Positions 44,716 to 57,634 of a stretch of DNA of 64,000 nucleotides are shown here, piece after piece. The stretch covers positions 379,663,306 to 379,727,305 of the forward strand of contig OY856187.1 in assembly GCA_963693315.1 (NCBI GenBank), read 5' to 3'. The stretch is from Diogma glabrata. Its lineage: Eukaryota; Arthropoda; Insecta; Diptera; Cylindrotomidae. The position numbers were made by a program, and so were the translations under genes. The first letter of the stretch is position 1. Every line of letters begins with the position of its first letter. The notes beneath the pieces were generated by a model that saw only the letters and a list, made by a program, of their open reading frames with translations, did no database searches and had not been told where the DNA came from.

Positions 44716-47050
44716 AATATATTCCAAATTTATTCACTTTCAAATAATTATAGAACCAAGGTGTAGTATGTTTAGAAAAACAGCTTAAGAGAATGCAATC
44801 ACTTCCGTAATAACATATCTCATGTTGATTTAATATGTCGAAATATTCTAACTTGTTTCCAAGACTAACATGTTTTATAAAGCTGTCAAATTCCTTTCAT
44901 AACAAAGCTTAGAAATTCTAAGAAAATCTTAGTAAATCTTTTCCAAAAATTCGTATGAATTGAATTGAAATTCTTGATAGATTAAAGCTTAAACTACGAA
45001 AATCGACAGTGGAACTTTAGATGTAGCAGCACAGATCAATTTTTGCCCTTCCTAAGACTTTGATGCCAAAGACTTTTGCAAATATATTAAAAATAGACAA
45101 AACCGAAACAGTTTGAAATAACTTGAACACTGAGTCTTTGTAATAATATTTGCAATTGAAATTTTTCACTTTTGATCAGATTTTTTTCACAGATTATATT
45201 TTTTGCACAAAAATTATCTCACAATCACAACATATTAGTACCAAAATATATTTATGCGTTTATTTAAAATTATGTACTTAAAACTTACTATTCTTTATTT
45301 TCCGTTAAAAGTTAATAATTGAATAAATGAAAGAAAAGCAAAATTATAAAATAACAAAGTTTAACAGTTTTTTTATGCACTTCACTTTTCAATTAAGCTT
45401 TTAATTTTTCAATAACAAATAAATAATAAATAAAACTTTTGCAATTTACAGTTTGTTGCTTTTATTAATTTCCATCTAACACGATTCGCATTTCAATTTA
45501 GACTAAACACAAAAAAGCTTTATTTTTTACTACTAGGTATCAACTTTTTATATTTTAAGATGACGAAAAAAAAAATCGCCAACAAAATCTTTCACAAATA
45601 GTTTGTATATATATAAATATAATATATGTATATATAGGGGAAGAAAATGTTTTCAATGTTGTTTTTCTTAAAAAAGTTTCATTCAACAATCAAACAGATG
45701 TTTTTCAACGATTAAATTTTTGAAGGTCTTATTAACTTTTATGACCTAGGTAATTGTTAAAATATGATTGCAAACTTTTACGTAGTGTCAACAAACTTCA
45801 GAGCTTTCTTTCTTTACAAATGAGTGTGAATATCTGTGCTTAAGCTTGTGTAAAATAATTTTAAATAAATTACGTTTAAAGCTTGTTCACAATTTTCGGT
45901 TTAATAAGTTTTATGCCTTTTTTTTAAAAACAAAATTTAGTGTCTTTCTAATTTTAAATCGAGATACTGATCTTTAGTTTTATATTTATTTGTTTTATTT
46001 AACTTTTATACGTGATATAAGTCATATCGCAATAGGTATAAACTATAAAGGTATAATAATTAATAATTTACAAAAATTAATTTATGTATTTCATATTGAA
46101 TTTGTCATGTCAAAGGATGGGAATTTTTATTAGTCACCATTTCAAGTCACGAGTGTACAGTTATTATTAGTTATATCTAATCCACTATTTCAGCCAAAAA
46201 CATCAACATTAAGGATAAATACGAAAATCTTTCGTTTTGTCAACAAAAAAACTTCTGAGAAACAAACTTTTCCTTTCGATCCCAATTCACACTTGTTAGT
46301 ATCATTGTTTCAATCTACAGGTTATAAATTGAGCTTCAGATGATGTAACACAAACAAAAATTCCCTAAATTAGTCAAATCCAGAACTATGTAATCACAGT
46401 TAACTAAATTCATCTAAGATAAATGACAGATGATTAACTTTTAATTTTTAAATAACTAAGCATCAAATTAAAATGTGGTTCTTATATATAGCTTAACGGT
46501 AACCTGTACAACACGATTTTTAAACAAAACAAGAAATGTTTTTAAATTCCAAAAATTCGTGTAATTCGCTTAATTAGTCACAAAAACTTCCCACATTGAT
46601 TATTAATTACTGTTATTATTAATTTATTTACAAATTAAATACAATATTAATGCAACACGATTACAGCAAAACATCAGAAAATAATTTGTTTTTGGGATAC
46701 AATATGCAAGGTTATAACTTATAATCAAACATCCATATCATCGATATCAACAGTTGCAGTTATCAAAAGCTGTTATCAATGGACCAATTAAGATAACAAT
46801 TTTTTTATTACAATTTATTTAATTTTTTCGCTTTGTTATTTTATAACGTAATTCAAAAATTTATTTTTTTTTTTTCATTTAATCATTTTTTTTCTCGTTT
46901 AATTGATTTTAATTAAAATCTTATTAATTATTTGGAATCTAAATTAAGTTATGGTGTTGGGAAAATAGTCATTGGACTTTTGTTTCAATTTTTTTTTTTT
47001 TTTTGCCTTTAACAAGTATATTAGTGTGCCTATATTATTTTTCTATCTTA
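44716..47050. other. No gene recognised
   Basis: 2.3 kb of very AT-rich sequence without convincing open frames, hairpins or matches to other parts of the window. A short TATATATAAATATAATATATG patch lies at 45606. Confidence 0.4.
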
Positions 47051-47513
47051 TCTTATATATATAAAAATCACGTGTCACGATGTTTGTCCGCGATAAACTC
47101 CGCAACAACCTAACCAATCTTAATAAAATTGTGTTCAGTGTGTGTATAATGGTCCAACTTCAGAGATAGGATAGTTTTTATTTTGATTAAACGCCTTAAT
47201 ATTTTTTAATTACGAATTAAATGTTAAATATGGATAGTTCATAAGCAAACTTTCAGATGGCGGCGTAAATTAATTAATTTACTGTCAAACCTGCTTTATC
47301 GACTTTTCAATCATCCATGTAGGGCCCATATAGACTATCATATGTTATTGAGCGATTATTTTGTTCCGGTATTTGCTGCAATGGCACTGCAAAAGGGGGA
47401 AAAGAATCGAAATTCAATAAAATTTATAAGCCTACTTTCAGATGGCAGCGTAAATCAATTTATTCAATTCATAGTAAACTTCAACATCTGTATAAAGCCG
47501 TGCATTCACATAC

Positions 47514-47575
47514 AACAGAAACAGAAACCAAAACTGAAACTGAAAATTTTCAGTTTCTGTTTCTGTTTCTAATTT
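47514..47575. repeat. GAAACAGAAA hairpin inside the Helitron
   Basis: CAGAAACAGAAACC...CTGAAAATTTTCAG...TTTCTGTTTCT forms an inverted repeat with arms of about 24-30 bases around AAAATTTT. Confidence 0.75.
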
Positions 47576-48446
47576 GGTTGACGGTGGTGAATAATATCAG
47601 AAACGGGAACCGAATTTTGTTTGAGTTTGTGAATTTGTTATCCATTATGAATAATAAAATTGAAGGATAACAAAAACAAATAATTTGTATAAAAGTTCAT
47701 TTCATTCTATCTTAAGGATTTTTTGACGTTTAGTATAAAAACTGAAGAAAACTAATATTTAATTGCAAGTGTCCATAAAAATAAAATTATATTTATTAAA
47801 AAATGCAAAAGATATAAAACGAGCGGCTTTAATTAAAGCCAAATATTAGCATGAAATTAATATGAAAATAAATTTTTTTATTTTTAAATTTTGTATCAAA
47901 TGTTTATTTCGAATTTTATTATTTTAAATTTTGATTGTGAAATCAGTTTGTTACTTTTAAAGCATTGATTGATTTATAAAATTGATTACAAAACCAAAAC
48001 TAATATCAAATCAAACGTCAAAGAATACGTAATTTTGTATAGAGTTTTAAGTTACGGTTAAGTTAAAGTTAACGTCAACTCTCCAATTTCATGTCAAATA
48101 TTTTTTATTGACCAATATATTTGATAGTGTGATATACGCCTCATAAATTTGGGTTAGCCAATAGATGGTGCCGTATTTGTATTTAAAAAATTGGTTTTAA
48201 TGTAAAAGTTTTCCAAATACACAACGCTTGCTTTTTCCAATTGTCGTGTATTATTTTTTCATTGGTGATTGGTGATAATTATTTTAATTGGTTTTTTTTT
48301 AAATATCGGTTTATGCGCGTAGCTTGCTTTGATCAATGTTTTTTTTCGTTGAATATAATTTTATGAAATAGAAAAATGAATGTATAATATTTTATTTAAA
48401 TAATATGTCAAATATTTTGAAATAGCACATTTTTTGGAAGTTTTAG

Positions 48447-48650
48447 GTGAAAAAGATGATAAACAATGTCGTTGAAGCTACAATTGTGAATGGAAAATTC
48501 AAAGTGGAAGATGTACTGTTGCTACGTATTTCAATGATTGCAACAGATACGGCATTTGAATTCAAACGTTTAGTTTCCAGTGCGACTCGCTTTTGCAATG
48601 ACCATCAACAACTCAAAACGAGTTTTCTTGAATTTTCTTTCTTATGAGAT
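48447..48650 (+). pseudogene. Helitron helicase fragment
   Basis: NVVEATIVNGKFKVEDVLL and [19 protein letters not shown] correspond to the region before the last helicase motifs of Helitron proteins (compare 17755 and 55374). It breaks off before the TINKAQGQ motif. The frame is otherwise open for 66 codons. Confidence 0.7.
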
Positions 48651-48959
48651 ACCGACAATATACGACGGGTGTAATGTTAAATAAACAAAAGTTTTACACT
48701 ATTTGGTGTAAAATAAATAAAGTTTTTAGAGATTTTTAGAGTGATTAAGCTAAAGTAATTATTTTAATTCACATGAATTTTAAAGCATTTTTTATTTTCT
48801 CTCAGAAAAACTTCTTTAAAACAGTTTTTGTGTGTTTCGTGTCGGGAACAAATACAATTTACAATTGTATAATCACAGATGAAGAATTCAATTTAAATAA
48901 ATATGCGATAATGAAGTTTCAATTTAGAAATTATCTGAACATGAAAATTGAAATATGTT

Positions 48960-49060
48960 TCGTTGTTGTTTCATCCACTGTGGCTGAGTCTGTAACATGG
49001 CTTTGAACTATGATGTCTCTGATGAGTGTGAGTTCAATTCCGACAATAATTACTTATTAT
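48960..49060 (+). repeat. tRNA-like SINE head within the Helitron insertion
   Basis: CACTGTGGCTGAGTCTGTAAC resembles an A box. GAGTTCAATTCCGAC, 55 bases downstream, is a good B box. It lies inside the segment missing from the sister Helitron copy, so the SINE probably arrived after the Helitron. Confidence 0.5.
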
Positions 49061-50016
49061 CGGGAATAATACTTTTAATAATTACTTTGAGCAATAATTA
49101 CTCACAAAATCGCTTAAAAATTAATATTCCATTAATGTTGTCTATATATGGAACATATATGCCAATATATTGACCGTGTGTAAGATATTAGTTTCGCATT
49201 GATTCAATAATAATGACATTCAATAATAATGACTTTAAAATGACTTAAAATGTTGACTAAATAGAAATATTTCTCATCCTATGAATTCAAATCCTATGAA
49301 TTCATATACAAAAAGTTCCAAATAATTTTGATTTTTTTTGCATCACTTCTTTTATTCCTTTTTTGCATCACTTCTTCTATACCTTCATCGAATGTATTGT
49401 CGCTATTCTTACTGCCCTTGCTGACCATAAAATCATATACCGACCAAAATTTTTTGCAACGTTTTTAGTAACCTACCGGTAAAGAAAGCGTATATTAAAC
49501 CGCATGAGCACTGTGAAAATTTGTGAATCGATTTTTGTTCCGTATAATGTTCTAAATAGATTACACACCTGAAAACTTATTTGATCGCGTATTTTTTATA
49601 TATCCTTTGTTTTATATATAAAACTATTTTTTTATATTTTACTGATCAACTAGAGTGCTGATCCTTTTACATTCATATTAAAAAAATAGAAAACCATCTC
49701 TCATTACTACTCTTTGAAATTATTGCTACGTCAACAAAATGTATACACACAAACTTTATTTATAGGCGTAGCAAAGCACGCCGGGTCCCGCTAGTTTATT
49801 ATATATTTCATTCTCTTTCTATATACATATATAAAGGTTTACATTGTGAGTCTAATAAGCGCTCGAAATAGGGAAAACCTTATCATAAATGGTTCGTTTA
49901 ATTTACGATCGCAAAAATATTTCGAATTTTTCACTTCTCGTTTACAATTTTACAATCTTTTTACAATTTATTTACAATTTATAATTTTTTTACGATTCAT
50001 AATTTATTTACAATTA

Positions 50017-53000
50017 CTTCGGTCTGAAAGACCTAAGTATTACATTCATGAGCCAAAAGTGAAATTCTTACCCCCACTTTTTTTGGCATTTCTCGACGTT
50101 TTAGGACCTACTGATTCTAAAAAGTCAAAAAAAAAAATTGTATGTCTGTCTGTCGGCCGGCCGTCCGGCCGGCCGTCATTACCTACGCTGCAGGGAAAAC
50201 CACTGGAGGGATTTCAAAAATTTTTTTTTCTAAAAATAGTTATACTCAAGGGACAGGTCCGAAAGGACGCTGTGTTCGATAACTGTACCGGAAGTGTGTC
50301 AAAAAAATCATTATGTGTGTCAAAACAAGGAAATTTGCATATTTTTGGCTTAAAAAAACGTTCATTTTAAGTGATTACGAGCAGGAACATTGAATTTGGA
50401 GAAATCTTGATGGTCGGGATTGGTATGTGAGACCAAAATCTAGATTATTACTTTATAAGTTTGTCAAAAAAATGTTGTCAAGTGTGTCAAAAGGAAGTTA
50501 CTTCGGTCTGAAAGACCAAAGTATTACATTCATGAGCTCAAAGTGAAATTCTTCCCCCACTTTTTTTGGCATTTCTCGACGTTTTAGGACCTACTGTTTC
50601 TAAAAAAGCAAAAAAAAAAAAAATGTATGTCTGTCTGCCGGCCGGCCGGCCGTCATTACCTACGCTGCAGGGAAAACCACTGGAGGGATTTCCAAAATTT
50701 TTTTTTCTAAAAATAGGTATGCTCAAGAGACAGGTCCGAAAGGACCCTGTGTTTGATAACTGTACCGGAAGTGTGTCAAAAAAATCGTCAAGTGTGTCAA
50801 AACAAGGAAATTTGCATATTTTTTGCTTAAAAAACGTTCATTTTAAGTGATTACGAGTAGGAACATTGAACTTCGAGAAATCTTGATGGTCGGGATTGAT
50901 ATGTGAGACCAAAATCTAGATTATTGCATTATAAGTTTGTCAAAAAAATGTTGTCAAGTGTGTCAAAAGAAAAATTTTATTTATTTTTTTACTTCATTTT
51001 TTGGAAAAAAATAAAATAAATAATTTGTATGACGTGAAAATATATTATTATTATAGAGAATTATGGCATTATAAGTTTGTCCAAAAAATAATGTCAAGCG
51101 TGTCAAAAAATGATTTCATTGATTTTTTTAGCCAATTTTTTGGGAAAAAAAATGTAGCTGTTTTATGACGTAAATGTAATTGAAAATGAAATTGGACATG
51201 GACATTTTTGAATTTGTTATAGTTTTTGAAATATTTTTGAAATTTTGAAAAAAGTATGTATTTTTGATTTTGTAATAATTTTTACAATATTTTTAGAATT
51301 TTGGAAAAAGTTTTAATTTTTGATTTTGTAAGAATTTTTGGAATATTTTTGGAATTTTGAAAAATTTTAAAGTTTTGGTTTTTTATAATTTTTGGAATTT
51401 TGAAAAAAGATTCAATTTTTGATTTTGTAATAATTTTTGGAATATTTTTAGAATGTTGAAAAAAGTTTGATTTTATTATAATTTTTACAATATTTTTAGA
51501 ATTTTGAAAGAAATATGAATTTGTTATTTTGTAATATTTTCTCGAATCGCTAAATTGAAGGTTTTTGAATAGTTTGCTGAAAATGAAAATGAAATTGGAC
51601 ATGGACATTTTTGAATTTGTTATAGTTTTTGAATATTTTTGGAATTTTGAAAAAGTTTCAATCTTTGATTTTGTAAGAATTTTTGGAATATTTCTAGAAT
51701 TTTGAAAAATTTTAAGTTTTTGATTTTATTATAATTTTTGTAATTTTGGAAAAAGTTTCAATTTTTGATATTGTTATAATTTTTGCAATAATTTTAGTTT
51801 TGGAAAAAGTTTGAATTTTTGAATTTTTAAGAAATTTTGGAATATTATTAGAATTTAGAAAAAGTTTAAATATTTGATTTTATTCTAATTTTTTGAATAT
51901 TTTTGGAATTTTGAAAAAAGTTTCAATTTTTGATTTTGTATAATATTTACAATATATTCAGAATTTTTGAAAAAAGTTTAATACTAATATTTGATTTTGT
52001 AATAATTTTTGGAATATTTTTAGGATTTTGGAAAAAGTTTGATTTTATTTATTTTTTAGAATATTTTTGGAATTTTGAAAGAAATATGAATTTGTGATTT
52101 TGTAATATTTTCTCGAAACACTAAATGGAGAGGTTTTTGAGTAGTTTGCTGAGTGTAACTAAAAACCATGTCCGCATAAAAGTTTTTTGCCGAAAACTAT
52201 ATACAAATCCTTAACCCAGACCGAAGTCTTGATATCTCAGAGCTGTGAGATTTCAGCCCCTCCATATTTTTTATTTATTTTTTTACCTAATTTTTTGGAA
52301 AAACAAATAAAATTAATTGTTTGTTTGAAATGAAGTTTTGTTATTATTATTGAGAATTATGGCATTATGAGGTTGTCAAAAAAATGTTGTCAAGTGTGTC
52401 AAAAGATTTTTATTTAGTTTTTTACCCTTTTTTTTGGAAAAAAATAAAATTGTTTCTTTGAAATGAAATTTTATTATTATTATTGAGAATTATGGATTAT
52501 AAGTTTGTCAAAAAATGTTGTCAAGTGTGTCAAAAGAAAGGTTTTTAATTATTTTTTACCCATTTTTTTTAGAAAACAATAAAATTAATAGTTTGTATGA
52601 CATGATATTTTATTATTATTATAGAGAATTATGGCATTATAAGTTTGTCAAAAAATAATGTCAAGTGTGTCAAAAAATGATTTCATTTATTTTTTTAGCC
52701 AATTTTTTGGGAAAAAAATGCAGCTGTTTTATGACGTAAATGTTATTGAAAATGAAATTAGACATGGAAGTTTTTGCATTTGTTATAGTTTTTGAAATAT
52801 TTTTGGAATTTTGAAAAAGTTTGTATTTTTGATTTTGTAATAATTTTTGCAATATTTTTAGAATATCGGCAAAAGTTTTAATTTTTGATTTTGTAAGAAT
52901 TTTTGAAATATTTTTAGAATGTTGGAAAATTTTAAATTTTTGATATTATTATAATTTTGAAAAAATTTTTGCAATATTTTTAGAATTTTGGAAAAAGTTT

Positions 53001-53370
53001 GAATTTTTAAGAATTTTTGAAATGTTGGAATTTAGAAAAAATTTAAATATTTGATTTTATTCTAATTTTTGGAATATTTTTGGAATTTTGAAAAAGTTTG
53101 ATTTTATTTAATTTAACAATATTTTTGGAATTTTGTTTATAATTTTCCGGCAACGTATTGATGTTTCGTGTTAGTTTTGTAATAAATTTTTAAACTGAAA
53201 TAAAAAATGCTTGTACTTTAACAAAGAGCTATGTTTGATATACATCGCTGCCCAAAGCTAAAAACCATGTCCTCATAAAAGTTTTTTGCCGAAAACTATA
53301 TCAAAATCTTTAACCCAGACCGAAGTCTTAATATCTCAGAGCTGTGAGATTTCAGCCCCTCCATATTTTA
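50017..53370 (+). repeat. Cluster of R1 copies (partial and complete)
   Basis: R1 5' ends (ACTTCGGTCTGAAAGACC) lie at 50017 and 50501, and R1 3' ends (CCCCTCCATATTTT) at about 52262 and 53369. This gives a truncated copy, a full copy and a third lacking its 5' part, all in one direction. The C-rich part near 50150 and 50635 reads CCGGCCGGCC without interruption and supplies the empty site for the Transib-like insertion. Frames such as 49846-50370 follow the R1 5' block and are not considered genes. Confidence 0.8.
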
Positions 53371-53511
53371 CGTTTTACAATTATCGAACGTTGTACTTCC
53401 ACTTTTGCGTTTTATATACTATTTTTATTTTATTTTCTTGTATTTTCAACTTACGTGTTTTCGAGTATTATTACCTTACTTTGCATAGTCAAAAATAGCC
53501 AACGACGATAA

Positions 53512-54320
53512 AATGGCAATAGTAGAAGATCGCCTTGCAAGAATCGAAGCGCAACGTGAAAAACTGCTAAAGAGAGATCGAAGTACGTACAAACATCGAC
53601 GACAGTGCCAAACACGAACTGAGCATCCCCTGATGCATCCCCTTTTAGGTTTCTTTCAAGATCCAGATCTCAAGGCGGTTCAGTTCTTAGAACAAGTCAA
53701 GACCTCCCTGTGTGCTATTACCATCGCACATTTGGTACCGTAGCACGGACATGCAGATTGCCGTGTTCATTTAAGCAATCGGCTTCACAAATGAACTTCA
53801 ACGAACCAAAAAACGAGTCTCAAAATCAACTGATCTAATTCTTTCAGCCGCCAATGGCACAATAATTAATACCTATGGAACGAAACTCCTACAGGTAGAC
53901 ATCGGACTTAAATGAAAGTTCACACACGCTTTCGTACTAGCACAAGTGAATCGTCCGATTATTGGTGCTGGTTTTCTCAGTAAATTCGGCCTACTTGTTG
54001 TTCTCAAACGAAAACGGCTGATTGATTCAGCTACCAAGCTGTCAATCCATGCCACAATGGCTAGTGTTGATACGCCAACACCCATCCATTATACGATCGA
54101 CAACGATTATGGCCTGCTACTAAAAAAGTATCCTTCCCTAACAGCAGAGCCGAACATCATATTGTGGTACATCATATTGTTACCACCGGGCACTTGCCTG
54201 TTTCAAGACCACGGCGGCTAGATCCTATTCGTCAAAAAGCTGCGTTCACTGAATTTCAACATATGGTTGAACTTGGAAGTTGTCGTATTTCTTCTGAAAT
54301 AGAAAAGTGTGGATTACTTA
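53512..54320 (+). mobile_element. Ty3/gypsy fragment of the CsRn1/Kanga type (gypsy C)
   Basis: Plus-strand remnant covering the end of gag, the protease region and the very start of RT, then cut off where Helitron sequence begins. The order and the CYYHRTFG motif are typical of the insect CsRn1-like gypsy lineage, distinct from gypsy A and B. Confidence 0.75.
53512..54320 (+). pseudogene. Gag end, protease and RT start of gypsy C
   Basis: The first frame begins at ATG 53513 and has HPLLGFFQDPDLKAVQFLEQ. The next frame gives CYYHRTFGT, the C-X-X-H motif before the protease. A third gives SAANGTIINTYGTK and VNRPIIGAGFLSKFGLLVVL, the C-terminal half of the aspartic protease region. HHIVTTGHLPVSRPRRLDP leads into the RT start. 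The DTGA active site region itself is lost to frame changes. At least three indels and stops are present. Confidence 0.7.
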
Positions 54321-54635
54321 CAAAAATTAACGCCATTATAAATCATCATTACTACAAGATTAAATCAGAGAGATCTACAGCAGATCTCATCAGTCTTATA
54401 GTCATGGAATATTCTTTGACGATGACAAGCTTTTTTTTAAATAAAATGTATGTGTTGGATAGCAGGAATTACAATGTGTGTAACAACAACACTTAAGAAC
54501 CTTTTGAGAACAAGCTCCCACAACAACATGCTTCTAAGGTGTTTATGGACGCAATTTTTTTATTTTTTCATATTTTTTTTAAAGATTGAACTTTTTTGCT
54601 TGCTCGAAGAAATGAACTTCCGTATAACTATTATA

Positions 54636-54713
54636 TGAGGGGTCTAAAAGCAAAACCGGCAATATCCACCGTCAAAATAGTGGGTATTGCCGGTTTTGCT
54701 GTTAGACCCCTCA
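54636..54713. mobile_element. 78-bp MITE with TA duplication
   Basis: TGAGGGGTCTAAAAGCAAAA ... CTGTTAGACCCCTCA, arms of about 33 bases with three mismatches. TA lies on both sides (54634-54635 and 54714-54715). The related Helitron block at 15650-15665 (ATTATATATGCTGG) lacks it and gives the empty site with a single TA fewer. A TA duplication points to Tc1/mariner-type mobilisation. Confidence 0.9.
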
Positions 54714-55339
54714 TATATGCCTGATTGAGAAAAACAATGCGTTACATGATCTTGGTATATAGTTCTAGCACTAGGATAATTAAGGATAATAGTAACCCAA
54801 TTTTAGTTTTGTTCCTGCAAATATGAAAAAAAAAAGTAATTTTATTTTTATTTCCTCCATCCTATTATGAAATATTGCCCTATGTCGTACATTATTATGT
54901 GAAAGGATTTATTATTTGGTTTTCAATTCTTTAAACAGTGCTGCGATTATGGCAAATAGTGAGTTTAAAACTTCCAAATTATTTCGTCAATAAAAATTGT
55001 TTAAAAAATTATTTCGTCAGTAAAATTTTAAGCGAAAGGAACCGTTTGTTATTCGTTATTGAAAATTTCGAATTTTTAATTGTATGCAAAAACCAATACT
55101 AAAAAATAATGCGTATTCATACACAACTTGACCTCACAATTTGTGAGTTTCTTCATAATTAAAAAGCTTCATAATCGCAGCACAGAACATAAAAAACCAA
55201 AAAAAAAATAGAAATTTGCGTCCATCAACGTCTTAAAAAACATGATAGTGTAGAACCTAGGTCTTAAAAGGTTTTTATGTGTTGTTGTGACCCACATTGT
55301 AATTCTAAATATGTCAAATACTTTGAAATTGCACAATTT

Positions 55340-55640
55340 TTTTTGAAGTTTTCGGTGAAAAAGATGATGGACATTGTTCTGTGAAGCCACAATTTTAAAT
55401 GGAATATTCAAACCGGAAGATGTAGTGTTGCCACCTATTCCAATGATTCCAATAGATATGGCATTTGAATTCAAACGTTTAGTTTCCAGTGCAACTCGCT
55501 TTTGCGATGACCATCAACAAATCACAAGGACAGTTACACCAAGTGTGTGGACTAGATCTGGAGAATCTGTGCTTCTCACATGCACAACTGTATGTGACTG
55601 ACGCGTTAGGAAAACCATTCCGTTAAGCGGAAAAACAAAA
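55340..55640 (+). pseudogene. Helitron helicase C-terminal fragment
   Basis: EATILNGIFKPEDVVLPPIP and [19 protein letters not shown] are followed, in shifted frames, by a [16 protein letters not shown] and a [12 protein letters not shown] stretch. Same region as 17751-18075, with independent indels. Non-functional. Confidence 0.75.
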
Positions 55641-56319
55641 AATAAAGTGTACCCACAAATACTCGAATAAATAAATAGAATTAAAACGACATTTTGAAAT
55701 TCTTTCCATATTAAAATAATTAAGTTGCAATAAAAATGACACAATGTAAATTGAGTGTTATCATAACGAGTTTTATCGAATTTTCTTTCTTATGACATAG
55801 TGGCAATATGCGACGGACATAATGTTAAATAAACAAAACTTTTACACTATTTGGTGTAAAGAATAAAATTTTGAGAGATTTTGTGAGTGATTTGAGAGAT
55901 GTTTTCTTTCATGTCGGGAACAGAAACAATCTATTTTTGTTCTGTATAATGCTCTATATATAAAGGACACACCTCTACTAATTCAACAATGTCATTTAAA
56001 TTTTTTTATTGCTTACTTGAAAACTTATTTGACCGCGAATTTTTCATATATCCGAACTGATCAGCTAGAGTGCTGATTATTTTTCATTCATATTTTTAAC
56101 AAGTACAATTAATAATTATGCTATCATTTCACATTACCACTATTTTGAAATAATTACTACTACGTCAACAAAGTGTCTGCGCACAAACTTTATTTACAAG
56201 AGTAGCAAAGCACGCCGGGTCATGCTAGTCATTGTATATTATTTAATAATAATAATCGTAATATTTGTTATTTTCGGTTCGATTCGATGCGTTCCATTTG
56301 TCTGAAATAACTGAATCCA

Positions 56320-57240
56320 CTGAAAAAAATATCAAGACTTCGGTCTGGGTTAAGGATTTTGATATATAGTTTTCGGCAAAACACTTGTATGAGGACATTG
56401 TCTTATGTTTTAGTCAGCGATGTACATCAAACATAAAGCTCTTTGTTAAAGCATAAGTATTTTGTCTCTGTTTAGAAATTTATTACAAAACTAACACTAA
56501 ACATCAATGCATTGCCGGAAAATTATAACAGATCATAAATTAACATAATTTAGTGAAAAGATGAAAATATAAAAATATGCCTAAAAATATTTCAAAAATT
56601 CTTACAAAATCAAAAAACAAACTTTTTTCAAAATTCCAAAAATATTTCAAAAACTATAACAAATTCAAAAATTTCCATGTCCAATTTCATGTTAAATTAC
56701 ATTTACGCCATACAAACAGCTAATTTTTATTTTTCCAAAAAATTGGCTAAAAAATAAATGAAATCATTTTTTTGACACACTTGACAACATTTTTTTGACA
56801 AACTTCTAATGCAATAATCAAGTTTTTGATCTCACATACCAATTTCGACCATTAAGATTCCTCCACATTCTTTATTTCTGCTCATTATCACTTTAAATGA
56901 ACGTTTTTAAGCATAAAATATGCATATTTCCTTGTTTTGACACACCTAACGATTTCTTTGACACACTTCCGGCACAGTTATCGAACACATCGTCCTTTCG
57001 GACTTGCCCATTGAGTATACCTATTTTAGAAAAAAAAATTTTTGAAATCCCTCTTGCGGTTTTCTAGATTTCGTAGGTAATGACGGACGGCTGGCCGGCC
57101 GGCAGACAGACATACACTTTTTTTTTTGATTTTTTAGAATCAATGGGTCCTAAAACGTCGAGAAATGCAAAAAAAAGTGGGGGTAAGAATTTCACTTTTG
57201 GCTAATGAATGTAATACTAAGGTCTTTCAGACCGAAGTAA
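56320..57240 (-). repeat. R1 repeat copy with internal deletion
   Basis: Reverse-oriented, from ATATCAAGACTTCGGTCTGG to CTTTCAGACCGAAGTAA. It is only about 900 bp because most of the periodic middle is missing. Unlike the other copies it lacks the CCCCTCC extension outside the ACTTCGG motif. Confidence 0.8.
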
Positions 57241-57377
57241 TTTATTGCTTTTATTTTACAGCAAATTAAGTAAGAGGTGTCAACGCGCGATGTTTCCTTT
57301 ACACTAGCTCATATCGTGGCCGGGTTCTATCGATCGCCCGTCTTACAAGAAACTCAAAAAACAAAATAACCACAAAA

Positions 57378-57455
57378 CTGACTGACCGTAATCGAACCGC
57401 GAGTGCCTTAAATATCACCCAGGTTTCTGAATGAAATGGCCGCCATGCCACAACT
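57378..57455 (-). repeat. tRNA-like sequence (SINE head candidate)
   Basis: On the minus strand TGGCATGGCGG fits the A box and GCGGTTCGATTACGG the B box, with about 50 bases between, compatible with a tRNA carrying a longer variable arm. Stems pair poorly. Confidence 0.4.
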
Positions 57456-57634
57456 CCAAGTACTCATAGTACTCCAAGTAACTTCATTGATCATGCTTCA
57501 ATAATCATTATTCCCAAATTTTAATCGTAATTTTCTTTTTCAGCAATATGCTCCTACTCACTACCTGCGATCCGTTTAGGTAAACTTGCTACCCGAACCA
57601 AATTTTAAATGGAACGGCAATAATGTGAGGTGTC

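Larger units (their letters stand above)
47051..49794 (+). mobile_element. Helitron with both termini
   Basis: The 5' end TCTTATATATATAAAAATCACG follows an A (47050). The 3' end GCAAAGCACGCCGGGTCCCG + CTAG is followed by T (49795). TC...CTRR ends inserted between A and T are the Helitron signature. The subterminal CGGGTCCCG can form a short hairpin, as expected ahead of CTRR. The 2744-bp copy carries a helicase fragment (48447-48650) and an insertion of about 670 bp (about 48860-49530) that is absent from the sister at 55900-55960. It has no Rep domain, so it is non-autonomous. Confidence 0.85.
54400..56228 (+). mobile_element. Helitron 3' part
   Basis: Contains the same block as 15465-15798, a LINE-B-tail inverted pair (about 54450-54575 reverse, 55195-55310 forward), a helicase fragment and the Helitron 3' end. 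The terminus AAAGCACGCCGGGTCATG + CTAG ends at 56228 and is followed by T. The 5' end is not seen; gypsy C abuts it. Confidence 0.75.

Noticed and set aside
47342..47572. 76-codon frame inside the complete Helitron
   Set aside because: Its second half is a translation of the GAAACAGAAA hairpin, and no homology to Rep or helicase is visible.
49846..50370. A 174-codon frame with RPSGRPSLPTLQGKP (also 17295-17642, 50566-50850, 11236-11448)
   Set aside because: It follows the C-rich 5' block of R1. Sister copies are broken at different places, and the composition follows the DNA repeat, so I treat it as non-coding.
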